Shown piece after piece: positions 35,606-43,803 of a DNA stretch of 64,000 nucleotides. The DNA is from Mycobacterium colombiense. Lineage in GTDB: Bacteria; Actinomycetota; Actinomycetes; Mycobacteriales; Mycobacteriaceae. Within the stretch, counting starts at the first letter, position 1; each line of letters begins with the position of its first letter. The notes under the pieces are model-generated. The model was not told the origin of the DNA. It worked only from the letters and a program-made list of their open reading frames with translations, and ran no database searches. Position numbers and translations under genes: made by a program. Where the stretch lies: NCBI RefSeq assembly GCF_003284975.1, contig NZ_QMEU01000006.1:58020-122019 (forward strand). The letters are read 5' to 3'.

Positions 35606-36706
35606 ATGGCGATCCGCGTCGCGCACGTCGGCACCGGAAATGTCGGAGGGCTGGCCCTCGCCGAACTCATCACCAACCCACAGTTCGAACTGACCGGGGT
35701 GTGCGTCTCGACGCCCGAGAAGGTAGGCAAGGACGCCGGTGAGTTATGCGGCGTCGGCCTGGACACCGATGTGGTCACGGGCGTCGCCGCCGTCAATGAC
35801 CTGGACGCCATCATCGCCGCCAAGCCCGACTGCGTCGTCTACTGCGCGATGGGCGACACCCGGCTACCCGAGGCGATGGCCGACGTGATGCGCATCCTGG
35901 CCGCCGGCATCAACGTCGTCGGGTCGTCGCCGGGGTTGCTGCAGCACCCGTGGGGCGTGATGCCCGACAAATACATCGCCCGCGTGGAAGACGCCGCCCA
36001 GCAAGGCAATTCGAGCATCTTCATCAGCGGCGTCGATCCCGGATTCGCCAACGACCTGATCCCGTTCGCGCTCGCCGGCACGTGTCAGCGCATCGAGCAG
36101 GTGCGCTGCATGGAGATCCACGACTACGCGTCGTACAACGGGACCGAGGTCATGGACTACATGGGGTTCGCCAAGCCCATGGACGAGATCCCGATGCTGC
36201 TGCAGCCGGGCATCCTGAGCATCGCGTGGGGCACCGCGATCCGTCAGCTGGCGGCCGGCCTGGGCATCGAGGTCGACGAGATCACCGAGTCCTACCAGCG
36301 CGAGCCCGCGCCCGAGGATTTCGACATCGCGATCGGCCACGTGGCCAAGGGCACCGTGGCGGTGCTGCAGTTCGAGATTCGCGGCATGGTCAAGGATCAT
36401 CCGGCCATCGTCATCGAGCACGTCACCCGGCTGCGGCCCGACCTGCGTCCCGACCTGCCCCAGCCCGCCTCCGGTGACGGCTCCTACCGCGTCGAGATCA
36501 CCGGCGAGCCGTCGTATGCGGTCGACATCGTCCCCAGCAGCCGCAAGGGCGACCACAACCACGCGGCGATCGCGGGCGCCGCGGGCCGCGTCGTCAACGC
36601 CATCCCGGTGGTGATCGCCGCGCCGCCGGGCATCCGGACCACACTTGATTTGCCGCTGGTAACGGGCAAAAGCCTTTACGCACCAAGCACTTTGGTGACC
36701 ACCTAA
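35606..36706 (+). CDS. dihydrodipicolinate reductase/2,4-diaminopentanoate dehydrogenase-like oxidoreductase
   Basis: 366 residues. The N-terminal Rossmann motif is IRVAHVGTGNVGGLALAELI, followed by VVYCAMGDTR and NVVGSSPGLLQHPWG. The C-terminal substrate part has EIHDYASYNGTEVMDYMGFAKPMDE. Such proteins form a large mycobacterial family often placed beside SDRs and P450s in lipid loci; the true substrate is unknown, and amine dehydrogenase activity is only family-based. An SDR gene follows by 17 bp in the same operon. The upstream open frame runs antisense to the hydrolase and is rejected. Confidence 0.8.
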   Translation: MAIRVAHVGTGNVGGLALAELITNPQFELTGVCVSTPEKVGKDAGELCGVGLDTDVVTGVAAVNDLDAIIAAKPDCVVYCAMGDTRLPEAMADVMRILAAGINVVGSSPGLLQHPWGVMPDKYIARVEDAAQQGNSSIFISGVDPGFANDLIPFALAGTCQRIEQVRCMEIHDYASYNGTEVMDYMGFAKPMDEIPMLLQPGILSIAWGTAIRQLAAGLGIEVDEITESYQREPAPEDFDIAIGHVAKGTVAVLQFEIRGMVKDHPAIVIEHVTRLRPDLRPDLPQPASGDGSYRVEITGEPSYAVDIVPSSRKGDHNHAAIAGAAGRVVNAIPVVIAAPPGIRTTLDLPLVTGKSLYAPSTLVTT

Positions 36707-36723
36707 ATCGAAAGGAGACCCGC

Positions 36724-37464
36724 GTGGGTCGGGTAGACGGCAAGGTAGCGCTGATCAGCGGTGGCGCCGGCGGCATGGGAGCCGAAGACGCGCGGCTGCT
36801 GGTCGAGGAGGGCGCCAAGGTCGTGATCGGCGACATCCTCGACGACCAGGGCAAGGCGCTGGCCGACGAGATCGGCGATTCCGCGCGCTACGTGCACCTC
36901 GACGTCACCCAGCCCGACCAGTGGGACGCCGCCGTCGCCACCGCGGTCGGCGAGTTCGGCAAGCTCAACGTCCTGGTCAACAACGCCGGCACCGTGGCGC
37001 TCGGCCCGCTGAAGGGCTTCGATCTGGCCAAGTGGCAGAAGGTGATTGACGTCAACCTGACCGGGACGTTCTTGGGCATGCGGGCCGCGGTCGAGCCGAT
37101 GATCGCAGCCGGCGGCGGCTCGATCATCAACGTGTCCTCCATCGAGGGCCTGCGCGGCGCGCCCATGGTGCACCCCTACGTAGCGTCCAAGTGGGGCGTG
37201 CGCGGCCTGGCCAAGTCGGCCGCCCTGGAGCTGGCGCCGCACAACATCCGGGTCAACTCGATACACCCGGGGTTCATCCGCACCCCGATGACCGCCCACC
37301 TGCCCGAGGACATGGTGACCATTCCGCTGGGGCGCCCGGGCGAGGTCCGGGAGGTCGCGACCTTTGTGCTCTTCCTCGCCAGCGACGAGTCGTCCTACTC
37401 CACCGGCAGCGAGTACGTGATGGACGGTGGCCTGGTCACCGACGTGAATCACAAGGAGTTCTAG
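36724..37464 (+). CDS. short-chain dehydrogenase, 3-alpha/20-beta-HSD-like (FabG3 type)
   Basis: 246 residues. NAD motif SGGAGGMGAEDARLL (13-27), NNAGTVALG, catalytic Ser in INVSSIEGLRG, Tyr and Lys in YVASKWGVRG, and terminal ASDESSYSTGSEYVMDGG. It closely resembles Rv2002 (FabG3), an NADH-dependent 20-beta-hydroxysteroid dehydrogenase, so a sterol or other hydroxy-lipid substrate is plausible. GAAAGGAG lies 7 bases before the GTG. It is coupled to the oxidoreductase upstream. Confidence 0.87.
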   Translation: MGRVDGKVALISGGAGGMGAEDARLLVEEGAKVVIGDILDDQGKALADEIGDSARYVHLDVTQPDQWDAAVATAVGEFGKLNVLVNNAGTVALGPLKGFDLAKWQKVIDVNLTGTFLGMRAAVEPMIAAGGGSIINVSSIEGLRGAPMVHPYVASKWGVRGLAKSAALELAPHNIRVNSIHPGFIRTPMTAHLPEDMVTIPLGRPGEVREVATFVLFLASDESSYSTGSEYVMDGGLVTDVNHKEF

Positions 37465-37488
37465 GGCGCCGCGCTGTAGACGCGCTGT

Positions 37489-37505
37489 CTCCCTCCCGGA
37501 GGGAG
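37489..37505 (+). terminator. hairpin terminator after the SDR gene
   Basis: CTCCCTC-CCG-GAGGGAG is a perfect 7-bp stem 24 bp after the SDR stop, followed by TGTTGCTGTTG. Confidence 0.6.
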
Positions 37506-37513
37506 TGTTGCTG

Positions 37514-37599
37514 TTGCCCGCCTCCGAGCGACAACGGGCTGAGGTCGGTCATTCCCGGTCGCTACCGCGCGCGACCAGGTGTCGCTCGGAGGCGGGCAA
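37514..37599. repeat. 86-bp element with 20-bp perfect inverted ends
   Basis: TTGCCCGCCTCCGAGCGACA at 37514-37533 is exactly complementary to 37580-37599. The 46-base interior has its own pairing (GGTCGC/GCGACC). It lies in the gap between two same-direction genes, after a terminator and before the NemR-like promoter. It codes for nothing and could be a structured RNA, a transcription barrier or a MITE-like repeat. Confidence 0.7.
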
Positions 37600-37640
37600 T
37601 TGTCCATATCCCCAGACGACGGTCCACGGCGGACGGTATA

Positions 37641-37658
37641 TAGATGACCGGTCGACTA
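37641..37658. promoter_or_regulatory. operator upstream of the NemR-like gene
   Basis: TAGATGACCGGTCGACTA, palindromic core GACCGGTC with TAG/CTA ends, lying directly between a TATATA -10-like stretch and the ATG at 37661. An almost identical site precedes the aldo-keto reductase gene. Confidence 0.6.
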
Positions 37659-37660
37659 CT

Positions 37661-38260
37661 ATGGATGTCATGCCGCGACCCGCGAATCCCGAGGTACGCA
37701 GCCGCATGCTGGGGGCAGGACTCGACCTGGTGCACGCGCGTGGGTTCGCGGCCAGTGGCGTCAAAGACATCACCGACGCGGCCGGCGTGCCGAAGGGGTC
37801 GTTCTACGCGTACTTCCCCAGCAAAGAGGCGTTCGCGGCGGCCATCCTGGAGCATTACTGGGCCGATATCGAAGCGCGGCTGGTGCCCATCCTTGGGGCG
37901 GACGGGCCGGCGCGGGAGCGAATCACCCGCTTCTTCCATGCGCTCGCCGACGAACACGAAACCGGCAACTTCCTGCTCGGCTGCCTGGTCGGCAACCTCT
38001 CGCTCGAGCTCGGGGGATCCAGCGACCAGGTCCGTGCCGAGCTCGTCCGCATTCTCGACCGCTGGGACACGGCCATCGCGGAATGTGTGCGGTCCGGCCA
38101 GCGTGGATCGGGAGAGATTCGCGCGGACCTTGATGCCGAGCAACTGGCAGCCCAACTGATCGAGGCGTGGGAAGGGGCGGCCTTACGCGGCAAGGTGACC
38201 CGCAGTCGCGGCCCCTACGATCGCTTCGAAGCGGTCACGGTCCCGGCGCTCCTGGACTGA
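37661..38260 (+). CDS. NemR-like TetR-family electrophile-sensing repressor
   Basis: 199 residues. Helix-turn-helix MLGAGLDLVHARGFAASGVKDITDAAGVPKGSFYAYFPSKEAFAAAIL closely follows E. coli NemR. The C-terminal part keeps NLLGC-type and KxxRS features: Cys108 in NFLLGCLVGNLS and Lys178 in RGKVTRS align by eye with NemR Cys106 and Lys175, the pair that senses hypochlorite and electrophiles. A palindrome precedes it, and a matching one precedes the reductase gene next door, so it likely represses both. ATG 37670 is an alternative start. Confidence 0.85.
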   Translation: MDVMPRPANPEVRSRMLGAGLDLVHARGFAASGVKDITDAAGVPKGSFYAYFPSKEAFAAAILEHYWADIEARLVPILGADGPARERITRFFHALADEHETGNFLLGCLVGNLSLELGGSSDQVRAELVRILDRWDTAIAECVRSGQRGSGEIRADLDAEQLAAQLIEAWEGAALRGKVTRSRGPYDRFEAVTVPALLD

Positions 38261-38302
38261 TGGGTAAGACCGGGAATAGCGGCGCCGCCTGCGGCCGTTA
38301 AA

Positions 38303-38320
38303 TAGACGACTGGTCAGTTA
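38303..38320. promoter_or_regulatory. operator upstream of the aldo-keto reductase
   Basis: TAGACGACTGGTCAGTTA matches the site at 37641 at 13 of 18 positions (TAGAnGACnGGTC shared) and abuts TATAAAT, a likely -10 box. Confidence 0.55.
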
Positions 38321-38352
38321 TAAATTAGGTACCGCGAGGAGGCCGGACCGCC

Positions 38353-39300
38353 ATGACATCGAACGAGAATCTCAGTCAACGCAGAATCGTCCTGAACAAC
38401 GGCGGGCAGATTCCGGCGCTCGGGTTCGGGACTTCGCTTTCCGATAACGGCAGGACGCGCGAGGCCGTCAAGGCCGCCGTCGAGGTCGGGTTCCGCCACC
38501 TCGACGCCGCGGAGCGTTACCGCAACGAAGCCGAGGTGGGCGCGGCGCTCAAGGAGCTTTTCGCCGACGGGACGGTCCGCCGCGACGAGGTGTTCGTGAC
38601 CACCAAGCTGTGGAACAACAACCACCGACCCGAACGGGTGAAGCCCGCGCTGCAGGCGAGCCTTGGCAGGCTCGGGCTGGACACGGTGGACCTGTATCTG
38701 GTGCACACCCCGTTCGCGTTTCAGCCTGGCGATGACCAAGACCCCCGCGACATCCACGGCGCCGTCATCTACGACGACGGCGTCACCCTGGAGGAGACGT
38801 GGGCCGCGATGGAAGCCCTTGTGGGCGAGGGCCTTACGACCGCAATCGGGCTATCCGACATCGATGTCGAAGGCGTCCGAAGGATCGTCGAGACCGCCCG
38901 CATCAAGCCCGCGGTCGTCCAGGTCGAGTCGCACCCCTACCACCCGCAGTGGGAACTGCACCGATTGCGTGACACGGACGGAATCATCCTGTCGGCGTTC
39001 GCCTCGCTGGGGCACGCGCTGGAACCGCGGCTTCTCGACGACCCTCTCATCGTGTCCATCGCTCGGCAGCTCGGCAAGACTCCCGCGCAGGTGCTACTGG
39101 CCTGGGGAATTCAGCGGGAAAGCGCGGTTCTCACGGCATCCGTGACGCCGGCACGCATTCGCGAGAACTTCGACGTCACCGCACTTCCCGAGAGCGCGAT
39201 CGAGGACATCAATGAGCGCCTGCAAACTCGGCACCGGTTCAATTCCGTTGTCGACGCAGGGCAACCGGGATTCGCCGAGGTGCCCCAAGGTAGTGGATAG
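38353..39300 (+). CDS. aldo-keto reductase
   Basis: 315 residues. The AKR catalytic tetrad is visible: Asp51 and Tyr56 in HLDAAERYRNE, Lys85 in TTKLWN and His118 in YLVHTPF. NADPH-binding residues lie in ILSAFASLGH and the C-terminal loop. It reduces carbonyls such as reactive aldehydes, in line with control by the NemR-like repressor upstream (electrophile detoxification, inference). GAGGAGG lies about 10 bases before the ATG. Confidence 0.9.
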   Translation: MTSNENLSQRRIVLNNGGQIPALGFGTSLSDNGRTREAVKAAVEVGFRHLDAAERYRNEAEVGAALKELFADGTVRRDEVFVTTKLWNNNHRPERVKPALQASLGRLGLDTVDLYLVHTPFAFQPGDDQDPRDIHGAVIYDDGVTLEETWAAMEALVGEGLTTAIGLSDIDVEGVRRIVETARIKPAVVQVESHPYHPQWELHRLRDTDGIILSAFASLGHALEPRLLDDPLIVSIARQLGKTPAQVLLAWGIQRESAVLTASVTPARIRENFDVTALPESAIEDINERLQTRHRFNSVVDAGQPGFAEVPQGSG

Positions 39301-39520
39301 GGTCGAGCGGTGAAGGCGATGGCGCTGACCTATTTCGAAACGCCGGGCCGGGTTTTCGGCATGTCGGCCTCGTCGTCGCCAACTCCTTCATGCTGACTGT
39401 GGGAGTCGAGAACGGCCATTTCGAAGGGTGTTTCCGGGCGGTGCCGCCCCGCCGGGATGAACCGGAGACAACACGCGGCCGGTGTGAGGTTGATGCGTGC
39501 GCGGTGCTATAACCGCGAGC
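39301..39520. other. 220-bp gap with possible decayed coding sequence
   Basis: No intact gene. A GTG at 39310 opens VKAMALTYFETPGRVFG, reminiscent of the N-terminus of zinc-type dehydrogenases, but stops soon after; another frame then reads HVGLVVANSFMLTVGVENG. This may be the remnant of a lost gene. M. tuberculosis has two PE genes in about this place; none is seen here. Confidence 0.3.
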
Positions 39521-40861
39521 ATGCTGCGCAGCCTGGCGAGCCTGGTCGGATCGAATCACGTCGTCACCGATCTCGACGTGCTGGCGGCGCGCAGCGTCGA
39601 CCACACCGGCCGCTACCGCGGCAAGGCGAGCGCGCTGGTGCGGCCCGGCACGGCCGAGCAGGTCGCCGAGGTGCTGCGGGTGTGCCGCGACGCGGGCGCG
39701 CATGTGACGGTGCAGGGCGGCCGGACCTCGTTGGTGGCCGGCACCGTTCCCGAGCACGACGACGTGTTGCTGTCCACCGAGCGGCTGCACGCCGTCGCTG
39801 ACGTCGACACCGTCGAACGCCGCATCGAGGTCGGCGCCGGGGCCACGCTGGCCGCGGTGCAACGGGCCGCCGCCGCAGCCGGTTTGGTGTTTGGGGTGGA
39901 CCTGGCCGCCCGGGACACCGCGACCGTGGGCGGCATGGCATCGACGAACGCCGGCGGCCTGCGCACCGTGCGCTACGGCAACATGGGCGAGCAGGTGGTC
40001 GGCGTGCAGGTGGCCTTGCCCGACGGCACGTTGCTGCGCCGACACAGCCGGGTCCGCCGCGACAACACCGGCTACGACCTGCCGGCGCTGTTCGTGGGCG
40101 CCGAGGGCACGCTGGGCGTGATCACCGAGCTGGACCTGCGGCTGCACACCACCCCGTCGCACCGGGTGACGGCGATCTGCGGGTTCGCCGACCTCGACGC
40201 GCTGGTGGCGGCGGGCCGGGTGTTTCGCGACGTGGACGGCATCGCGGCCCTGGAACTGATCGACGGCCGCGCCGCGGCGCTGACCGCCGAGCATCGCGGC
40301 GTCGGTTCACCGGTCGCCGGCGACTGGCTGCTGCTGGTCGAACTGGCCGCCGATCACGACCAGACCGAGCGACTGGCCGAGCTGCTCGACGACGTGCCGA
40401 TTTCTGGCGAACCCGCGGTCGGGGTGGATCTCGTTGCGCAGCAACGGTTATGGCAGGTCCGCGAATCGCTGGCCGAGGTGCTCGGCGTGTACGGGCCGCC
40501 GCTAAAATTCGACGTCTCGCTGCCGCTGTCGGCGATTAGCGAATTCGAAAGCCAAGCAATCGAATTGGTGCACACGCATGCTCCCGACGCGCTGCCGGTG
40601 CTGTTCGGCCACATCGGCGAGGGCAACCTGCACCTGAACGTGTTGCGCTGCCCGGCCGACCGCGAGCAGGCGCTGTACGAGCCGATGATGGACCTCATCG
40701 CGCGATCCGGCGGCAACGTCAGCTCCGAACACGGCGTCGGCAGCCGCAAAAGGCCGTATCTGGGGATGTCGCGCGAGGCCGTCGACATCGCGGCGATGCG
40801 GACGGTCAAGGCCGCACTGGACCCGACGGGTTATCTCAACGCTGCGGTGCTATTCGACTAG
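39521..40861 (+). CDS. FAD-linked oxidase, D-lactate/glycolate dehydrogenase-like (Rv0161-like)
   Basis: 446 residues. N-terminal PCMH-type FAD domain: SALVRPGTAEQVAEVLRVCRDAGAHVTVQGGRTSLVAG and DTATVGGMASTNAGGLRTVRYGNMGEQVVG. C-terminal FAD-oxidase domain: VLFGHIGEGNLHLNVL and SSEHGVGSRKRPYLGM. It should oxidise a 2-hydroxy acid. ATG 39521 is preferred over a GTG at 39497. Its TAG shares CTAG with the stop of the converging TetR gene (40858-40861). Confidence 0.88.
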   Translation: MLRSLASLVGSNHVVTDLDVLAARSVDHTGRYRGKASALVRPGTAEQVAEVLRVCRDAGAHVTVQGGRTSLVAGTVPEHDDVLLSTERLHAVADVDTVERRIEVGAGATLAAVQRAAAAAGLVFGVDLAARDTATVGGMASTNAGGLRTVRYGNMGEQVVGVQVALPDGTLLRRHSRVRRDNTGYDLPALFVGAEGTLGVITELDLRLHTTPSHRVTAICGFADLDALVAAGRVFRDVDGIAALELIDGRAAALTAEHRGVGSPVAGDWLLLVELAADHDQTERLAELLDDVPISGEPAVGVDLVAQQRLWQVRESLAEVLGVYGPPLKFDVSLPLSAISEFESQAIELVHTHAPDALPVLFGHIGEGNLHLNVLRCPADREQALYEPMMDLIARSGGNVSSEHGVGSRKRPYLGMSREAVDIAAMRTVKAALDPTGYLNAAVLFD

Positions 40862-41403
40862 CTGCCCTTGATGCCCACCGCGTGGCGCAGCTGAGCCAAA
40901 AACTGATCCGCGTCGTCGCTGCGCACGATGTAGTGCGAGATCGCGATCCGGATCACCGTCGCCGCCTTCACCGCCGCGTTGGGTCCGGGCAGGTGGCGCT
41001 GCAGGCCCTCGCGCATCTGCGGGATCACCCAGGAGAACTGGGCGATGGTGTGCTCGGGCTCGACGTCGACCATCCGCACCCCGGAGTAGGAATGCTGGTA
41101 TTCGACGATGAACCGCAGCACGGCGTCGAGCTTGTCCACGCCCTTCAGTCCCGCGGTGGCCTTCACCAATCCGCTCTCGAAGATCTGGCGCTCGTAGGCC
41201 GAAAACGCCGACAGCAGCTCCTCTTTGGAGGCGAACCAGCGGTACAGAGTCGGGCGGGACACCCCGGCCTGGGTGGCGACGTCGGACAAACTCAGCTTGG
41301 TCTTGCCGTTACGGCCGAGCACCTCGGCGGTGGCCGCCAGGATCCGCTGACGGGTGGAGGTGTCGGTGTCGGCGATCGTCGTCGCCCGGGCCGGCTGGCT
41401 CAT
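40858..41403 (-). CDS. TetR-family regulator at the edge of the catabolic cluster
   Basis: 181 residues. DNA-binding domain RQRILAATAEVLGRNGKTKLSLSDVATQAGVSRPTLYRWFASKEELLSAFSAYERQIFE; helical ligand domain after it. It lies at the left edge of the accessory degradative cluster, and the DNA at its start holds ACACT...AGTGT palindromic pieces like those in the three 30-bp elements inside the cluster. It is therefore the best candidate for the cluster's regulator (inference). Confidence 0.85.
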   Translation of the reverse strand: MSQPARATTIADTDTSTRQRILAATAEVLGRNGKTKLSLSDVATQAGVSRPTLYRWFASKEELLSAFSAYERQIFESGLVKATAGLKGVDKLDAVLRFIVEYQHSYSGVRMVDVEPEHTIAQFSWVIPQMREGLQRHLPGPNAAVKAATVIRIAISHYIVRSDDADQFLAQLRHAVGIKGS

Positions 41404-41455
41404 GATTCACACTTTTCGCAGTGTCGCCGAGGTGTCATGATAATTCGCTCCCACG

Positions 41456-42289
41456 TTAGGCCCGAGGCGGGCGCCGGCGCACCAGCACCGACTGCTGGAT
41501 GGCGCCGACCGCGCCCTGCTCGTCGAACAACGTGCCGATGGTCGTCCCGATGCCGTCCGGCCCGTAGCTGGTCTCCGCCCGAATGCCGATCCAGTCGCCG
41601 TCGGGAACACGAAACACATGCACGGCGAGATCGGTGTTGAGGAACGTCCACTTGGTGATGTCGAGCTTGCTGCCGATGCCGTTGGCGCAGTCGGCCACCG
41701 CGAACAGCCGTTCCAGCTGCGTCATCGACTCGCCGTTGACCAAATCGACCGTCGGGTTGATCCAGGACTCGCCGGGGCCTTCGCTCAGCGGCTCGGTCAG
41801 CCACAGCCACTCCAGGCTGTGCACGTAATTGCGGTCCCAGTCCCGCGCCTTCAGATTGCGGTTGAAGGCCTCGGCCCGGGGCCGGGGCAGTGGTGCCGCG
41901 GCGTGCGCGATCGGTTCGGTGTCCTGGTGCTGCAACCGCCACCCGCTGGCGCGCGCCACCGGCCGCGGGGCGCCGTCGGGACCGGGGGCCAGCATCTCGG
42001 CGCTGAGCAGTTCGATCTGCTTGCCGGGGCGCTGCACGTCGGCGCGCACCCACAGATCGCCCTCGGCCGGGACCCCGCCCAACAAGTCGATGACCACGCG
42101 GGACAGCCGAGTGTCGTCGCGCTGCTCGCACCGCTCCAGCGCCCGGACCAGCAGCGCGGACACCGGACCACCGTGCTGGATCGCCGCCGACCAGGTGCCG
42201 CGCGCCAGATCGGTCGCCCGGAACCTCTCGCCCAATGCTGCGTCGACATCGCCGGCCGGGTCGATCAGCTCGTAATAGGCGTCGGTCAT
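41456..42289 (-). CDS. acyl-CoA thioesterase-like hotdog protein (TesB-type)
   Basis: 277 residues in the double-hotdog layout of the thioesterase-like superfamily: DLARGTWSAAIQHGGPVSALLVRALERCE in the first half and FAVADCANGIGSKLDITKWTFLNTDLAVHVFRVPDGDWIGIRAETSYGPDGIG in the second. It likely hydrolyses or binds acyl-CoA. AGAGG precedes the ATG at 42289; an in-frame TTG two codons before is less likely. It is second in a minus-strand operon after the SMP-30 gene (15-bp gap). Confidence 0.82.
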   Translation of the reverse strand: MTDAYYELIDPAGDVDAALGERFRATDLARGTWSAAIQHGGPVSALLVRALERCEQRDDTRLSRVVIDLLGGVPAEGDLWVRADVQRPGKQIELLSAEMLAPGPDGAPRPVARASGWRLQHQDTEPIAHAAAPLPRPRAEAFNRNLKARDWDRNYVHSLEWLWLTEPLSEGPGESWINPTVDLVNGESMTQLERLFAVADCANGIGSKLDITKWTFLNTDLAVHVFRVPDGDWIGIRAETSYGPDGIGTTIGTLFDEQGAVGAIQQSVLVRRRPPRA

Positions 42290-42304
42290 CGTCAACCTCT
42301 CGGG

Positions 42305-43123
42305 TCAGGGCAGGCCGGCGCCGGGGGTGGTCACCGTGACCGCGTCCAGCCGGGAAAGCCGCGTGCCGGCCAGGCGCTGAGGATAGGCCTCCGTGCTCGA
42401 CAACAAAAACAGCGTGCGGCGCTGCGGACCGCCCAGCGCGCAGGCGATGGCGACCCGCTCGCCCATGTCGATTCGGTCGGTCACGTCGCCGCCGGCCATG
42501 ATCCGCTCGAACTGGTGGGCCAGCGTCATCGACGCCCACACCCCACCCTCGGCGTCCAGCGCGATGCCGTCGGGCGGCCCGTCCAGGCCGTCGGCGAAAA
42601 CTCGTCGGTCGGACAGTCCGCCGTCGGCGCCGATGGAGAACGCGGAGAGCCGCCGGCCGGTCGACTCGGCGACGATCAGCGTCCCGCGGTCCGGGGTGAT
42701 CGCCATCCCGTTGGGGAAGTCGAGGTCGTCGGCGACGACGGTGGCGCTGTCGTCGGGGTCGAGCCGGATGATGACGCCGCCGTGCAACGCCTGGCAGCCG
42801 ATGTAGGCGCGGCCCGCGTCGTCGATGACCATGTCGCCGAGGTTGGCCGGGGCCACGTCCGCGAGATCGGCGATGGTGACCACGGTTTCGCCGTCATAGC
42901 GCAGCACCTGTCGGTCCTCGGTGGACGCGATCAGCAGCGACCCGTCGGGCCGAAACCCCAGGCCCGACGGCGAATGCCCGGGCAGCGGCAGCGTGGTCAG
43001 TGATCCGCCCATGGTCGCGGTGTGCACCGCCTCGCCCAGCATGTCCGAGAACCACAGCAGGCCCTCGAACCACCGCGGGCCCTCACCGAAGCAGAAACCG
43101 TTGGCCAGCGGCTCGGGGATCAT
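42305..43123 (-). CDS. SMP-30/gluconolactonase-family lactonase-like protein
   Basis: 272 residues forming a six-bladed propeller: FCFGEGPRWFEGLLWFSDMLGEAVH (metal-binding Glu in GEGP), HSPSGLGFRPDGSLLIAS, NLGDMVIDDAGRAYIG, DFPNGMAITPDRGTLIVAEST and PPDGIALDAEGGVWASM. Asn and Asp in FPNG and PPDGIALD sit at the Ca2+ site. The family opens lactones, which fits the Baeyer-Villiger-type monooxygenase in the same cluster. A 30-bp palindromic element lies 28 bp upstream of its start. Confidence 0.85.
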   Translation of the reverse strand: MIPEPLANGFCFGEGPRWFEGLLWFSDMLGEAVHTATMGGSLTTLPLPGHSPSGLGFRPDGSLLIASTEDRQVLRYDGETVVTIADLADVAPANLGDMVIDDAGRAYIGCQALHGGVIIRLDPDDSATVVADDLDFPNGMAITPDRGTLIVAESTGRRLSAFSIGADGGLSDRRVFADGLDGPPDGIALDAEGGVWASMTLAHQFERIMAGGDVTDRIDMGERVAIACALGGPQRRTLFLLSSTEAYPQRLAGTRLSRLDAVTVTTPGAGLP

Positions 43124-43150
43124 CGGTCCCCGCCTGGCGCAACCCGCTCT

Positions 43151-43180
43151 GCTTTACAAAACACCGAAAAAGTGTCATGC
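43151..43180. promoter_or_regulatory. 30-bp interrupted palindrome, copy A
   Basis: Begins GCTTTACAAA and ends GTGTCATGC; the ends form an inverted repeat GCnTnACA-N14-TGTnAnGC. It lies 28 bp upstream of the SMP-30 gene. Two further copies occur at 43738 and 48773. Confidence 0.65.
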
Positions 43181-43196
43181 ACCGCGGGCACCGGTG

Positions 43197-43673
43197 TCAA
43201 TCTGCCGATCGGGCGAGCTCGCGGGCCACGGCCTCGTGATACGCGTCGATCTTGGCGGGATTGGCCTGCATGAAGAGCTGATCGGGCAGCGGGGCGTGCT
43301 TGTACGCCTCGATCGTCATGGTGCGGGAGAACAGCGTGACGTCCTGCCCCGGCCTGGTGAAGTGGTAGGAGACCGTGATGCGCCCCTCCATGCCGCCGTT
43401 GCCGTCGCGGTCATGGCCCAGCCGGCCGAGTGAGGTGAACACGAACCGCGTCGGGCGCACCGCGGCGGCCAGCTGCCAGGTGAAGACCCGGTCGCCGTCG
43501 GGGCCGGCCTCCTCCCAGGTGTCACCGACCTTGAGCGGGAGCTGCGGCATGTTGGCGATGTGCGCGCTGCCGGGGTAGGTCTTGGTCCAGTTCTGCGGGT
43601 TGGTGACGAAGTCGTACACCGTTTCGGCGGACTGGGTGAACGCCGTCTCCGAGGTGGTGGTCACGATACCCAA
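43197..43673 (-). CDS. SRPBCC-family protein
   Basis: 158 residues: TTTSETAFTQSAETVYDFVTNPQNWTKTYPGSAHIANMPQLPLKVGDTWEEAG is a clear SRPBCC opening, and YKHAPLPDQLFMQANPAKIDAYHEAVARELA is the long C-terminal helix. It may be a cyclase, hydratase or ligand carrier. A TTG start at 43673 is chosen because GGAGG stands 8 bases before it; GTG 43664 is too far away. It diverges from the TesB gene with a 30-bp palindromic element between them. Confidence 0.8.
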   Translation of the reverse strand: MGIVTTTSETAFTQSAETVYDFVTNPQNWTKTYPGSAHIANMPQLPLKVGDTWEEAGPDGDRVFTWQLAAAVRPTRFVFTSLGRLGHDRDGNGGMEGRITVSYHFTRPGQDVTLFSRTMTIEAYKHAPLPDQLFMQANPAKIDAYHEAVARELARSAD

Positions 43674-43737
43674 TTGCGTTGCCTCCCTAGGCTTTCGGCC
43701 GTCTCGCCGGTGCGGCGGCCGCCGTCTTGTTAGCCAA

Positions 43738-43767
43738 GCTTTACAAATCCTACTGAAAGTGTCACGC
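43738..43767. promoter_or_regulatory. 30-bp interrupted palindrome, copy B
   Basis: Starts GCTTTACAAA, ends GAAAGTGTCACGC. It sits 64 bp from the SRPBCC start and 36 bp from the TesB start, so it can serve both divergent units. Confidence 0.7.
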
Positions 43768-43803
43768 TGAGCGCTGAGCTGCGAGCGCGAGAGGTGAACG
43801 GGA

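Noticed and set aside
41618..43003. 461-codon plus-strand open frame
   Set aside because: Antisense to the thioesterase and SMP-30 genes; no domain and a His/Arg/Gln-rich shadow composition.
43151..43180. Reading the GCTTTACAAA...GTGTCA element as a promoter (-35 TTTACA)
   Set aside because: No TAnnnT -10 box lies at 16-19 bp in any of the three copies, while all three form an inverted repeat, so an operator is the better reading.
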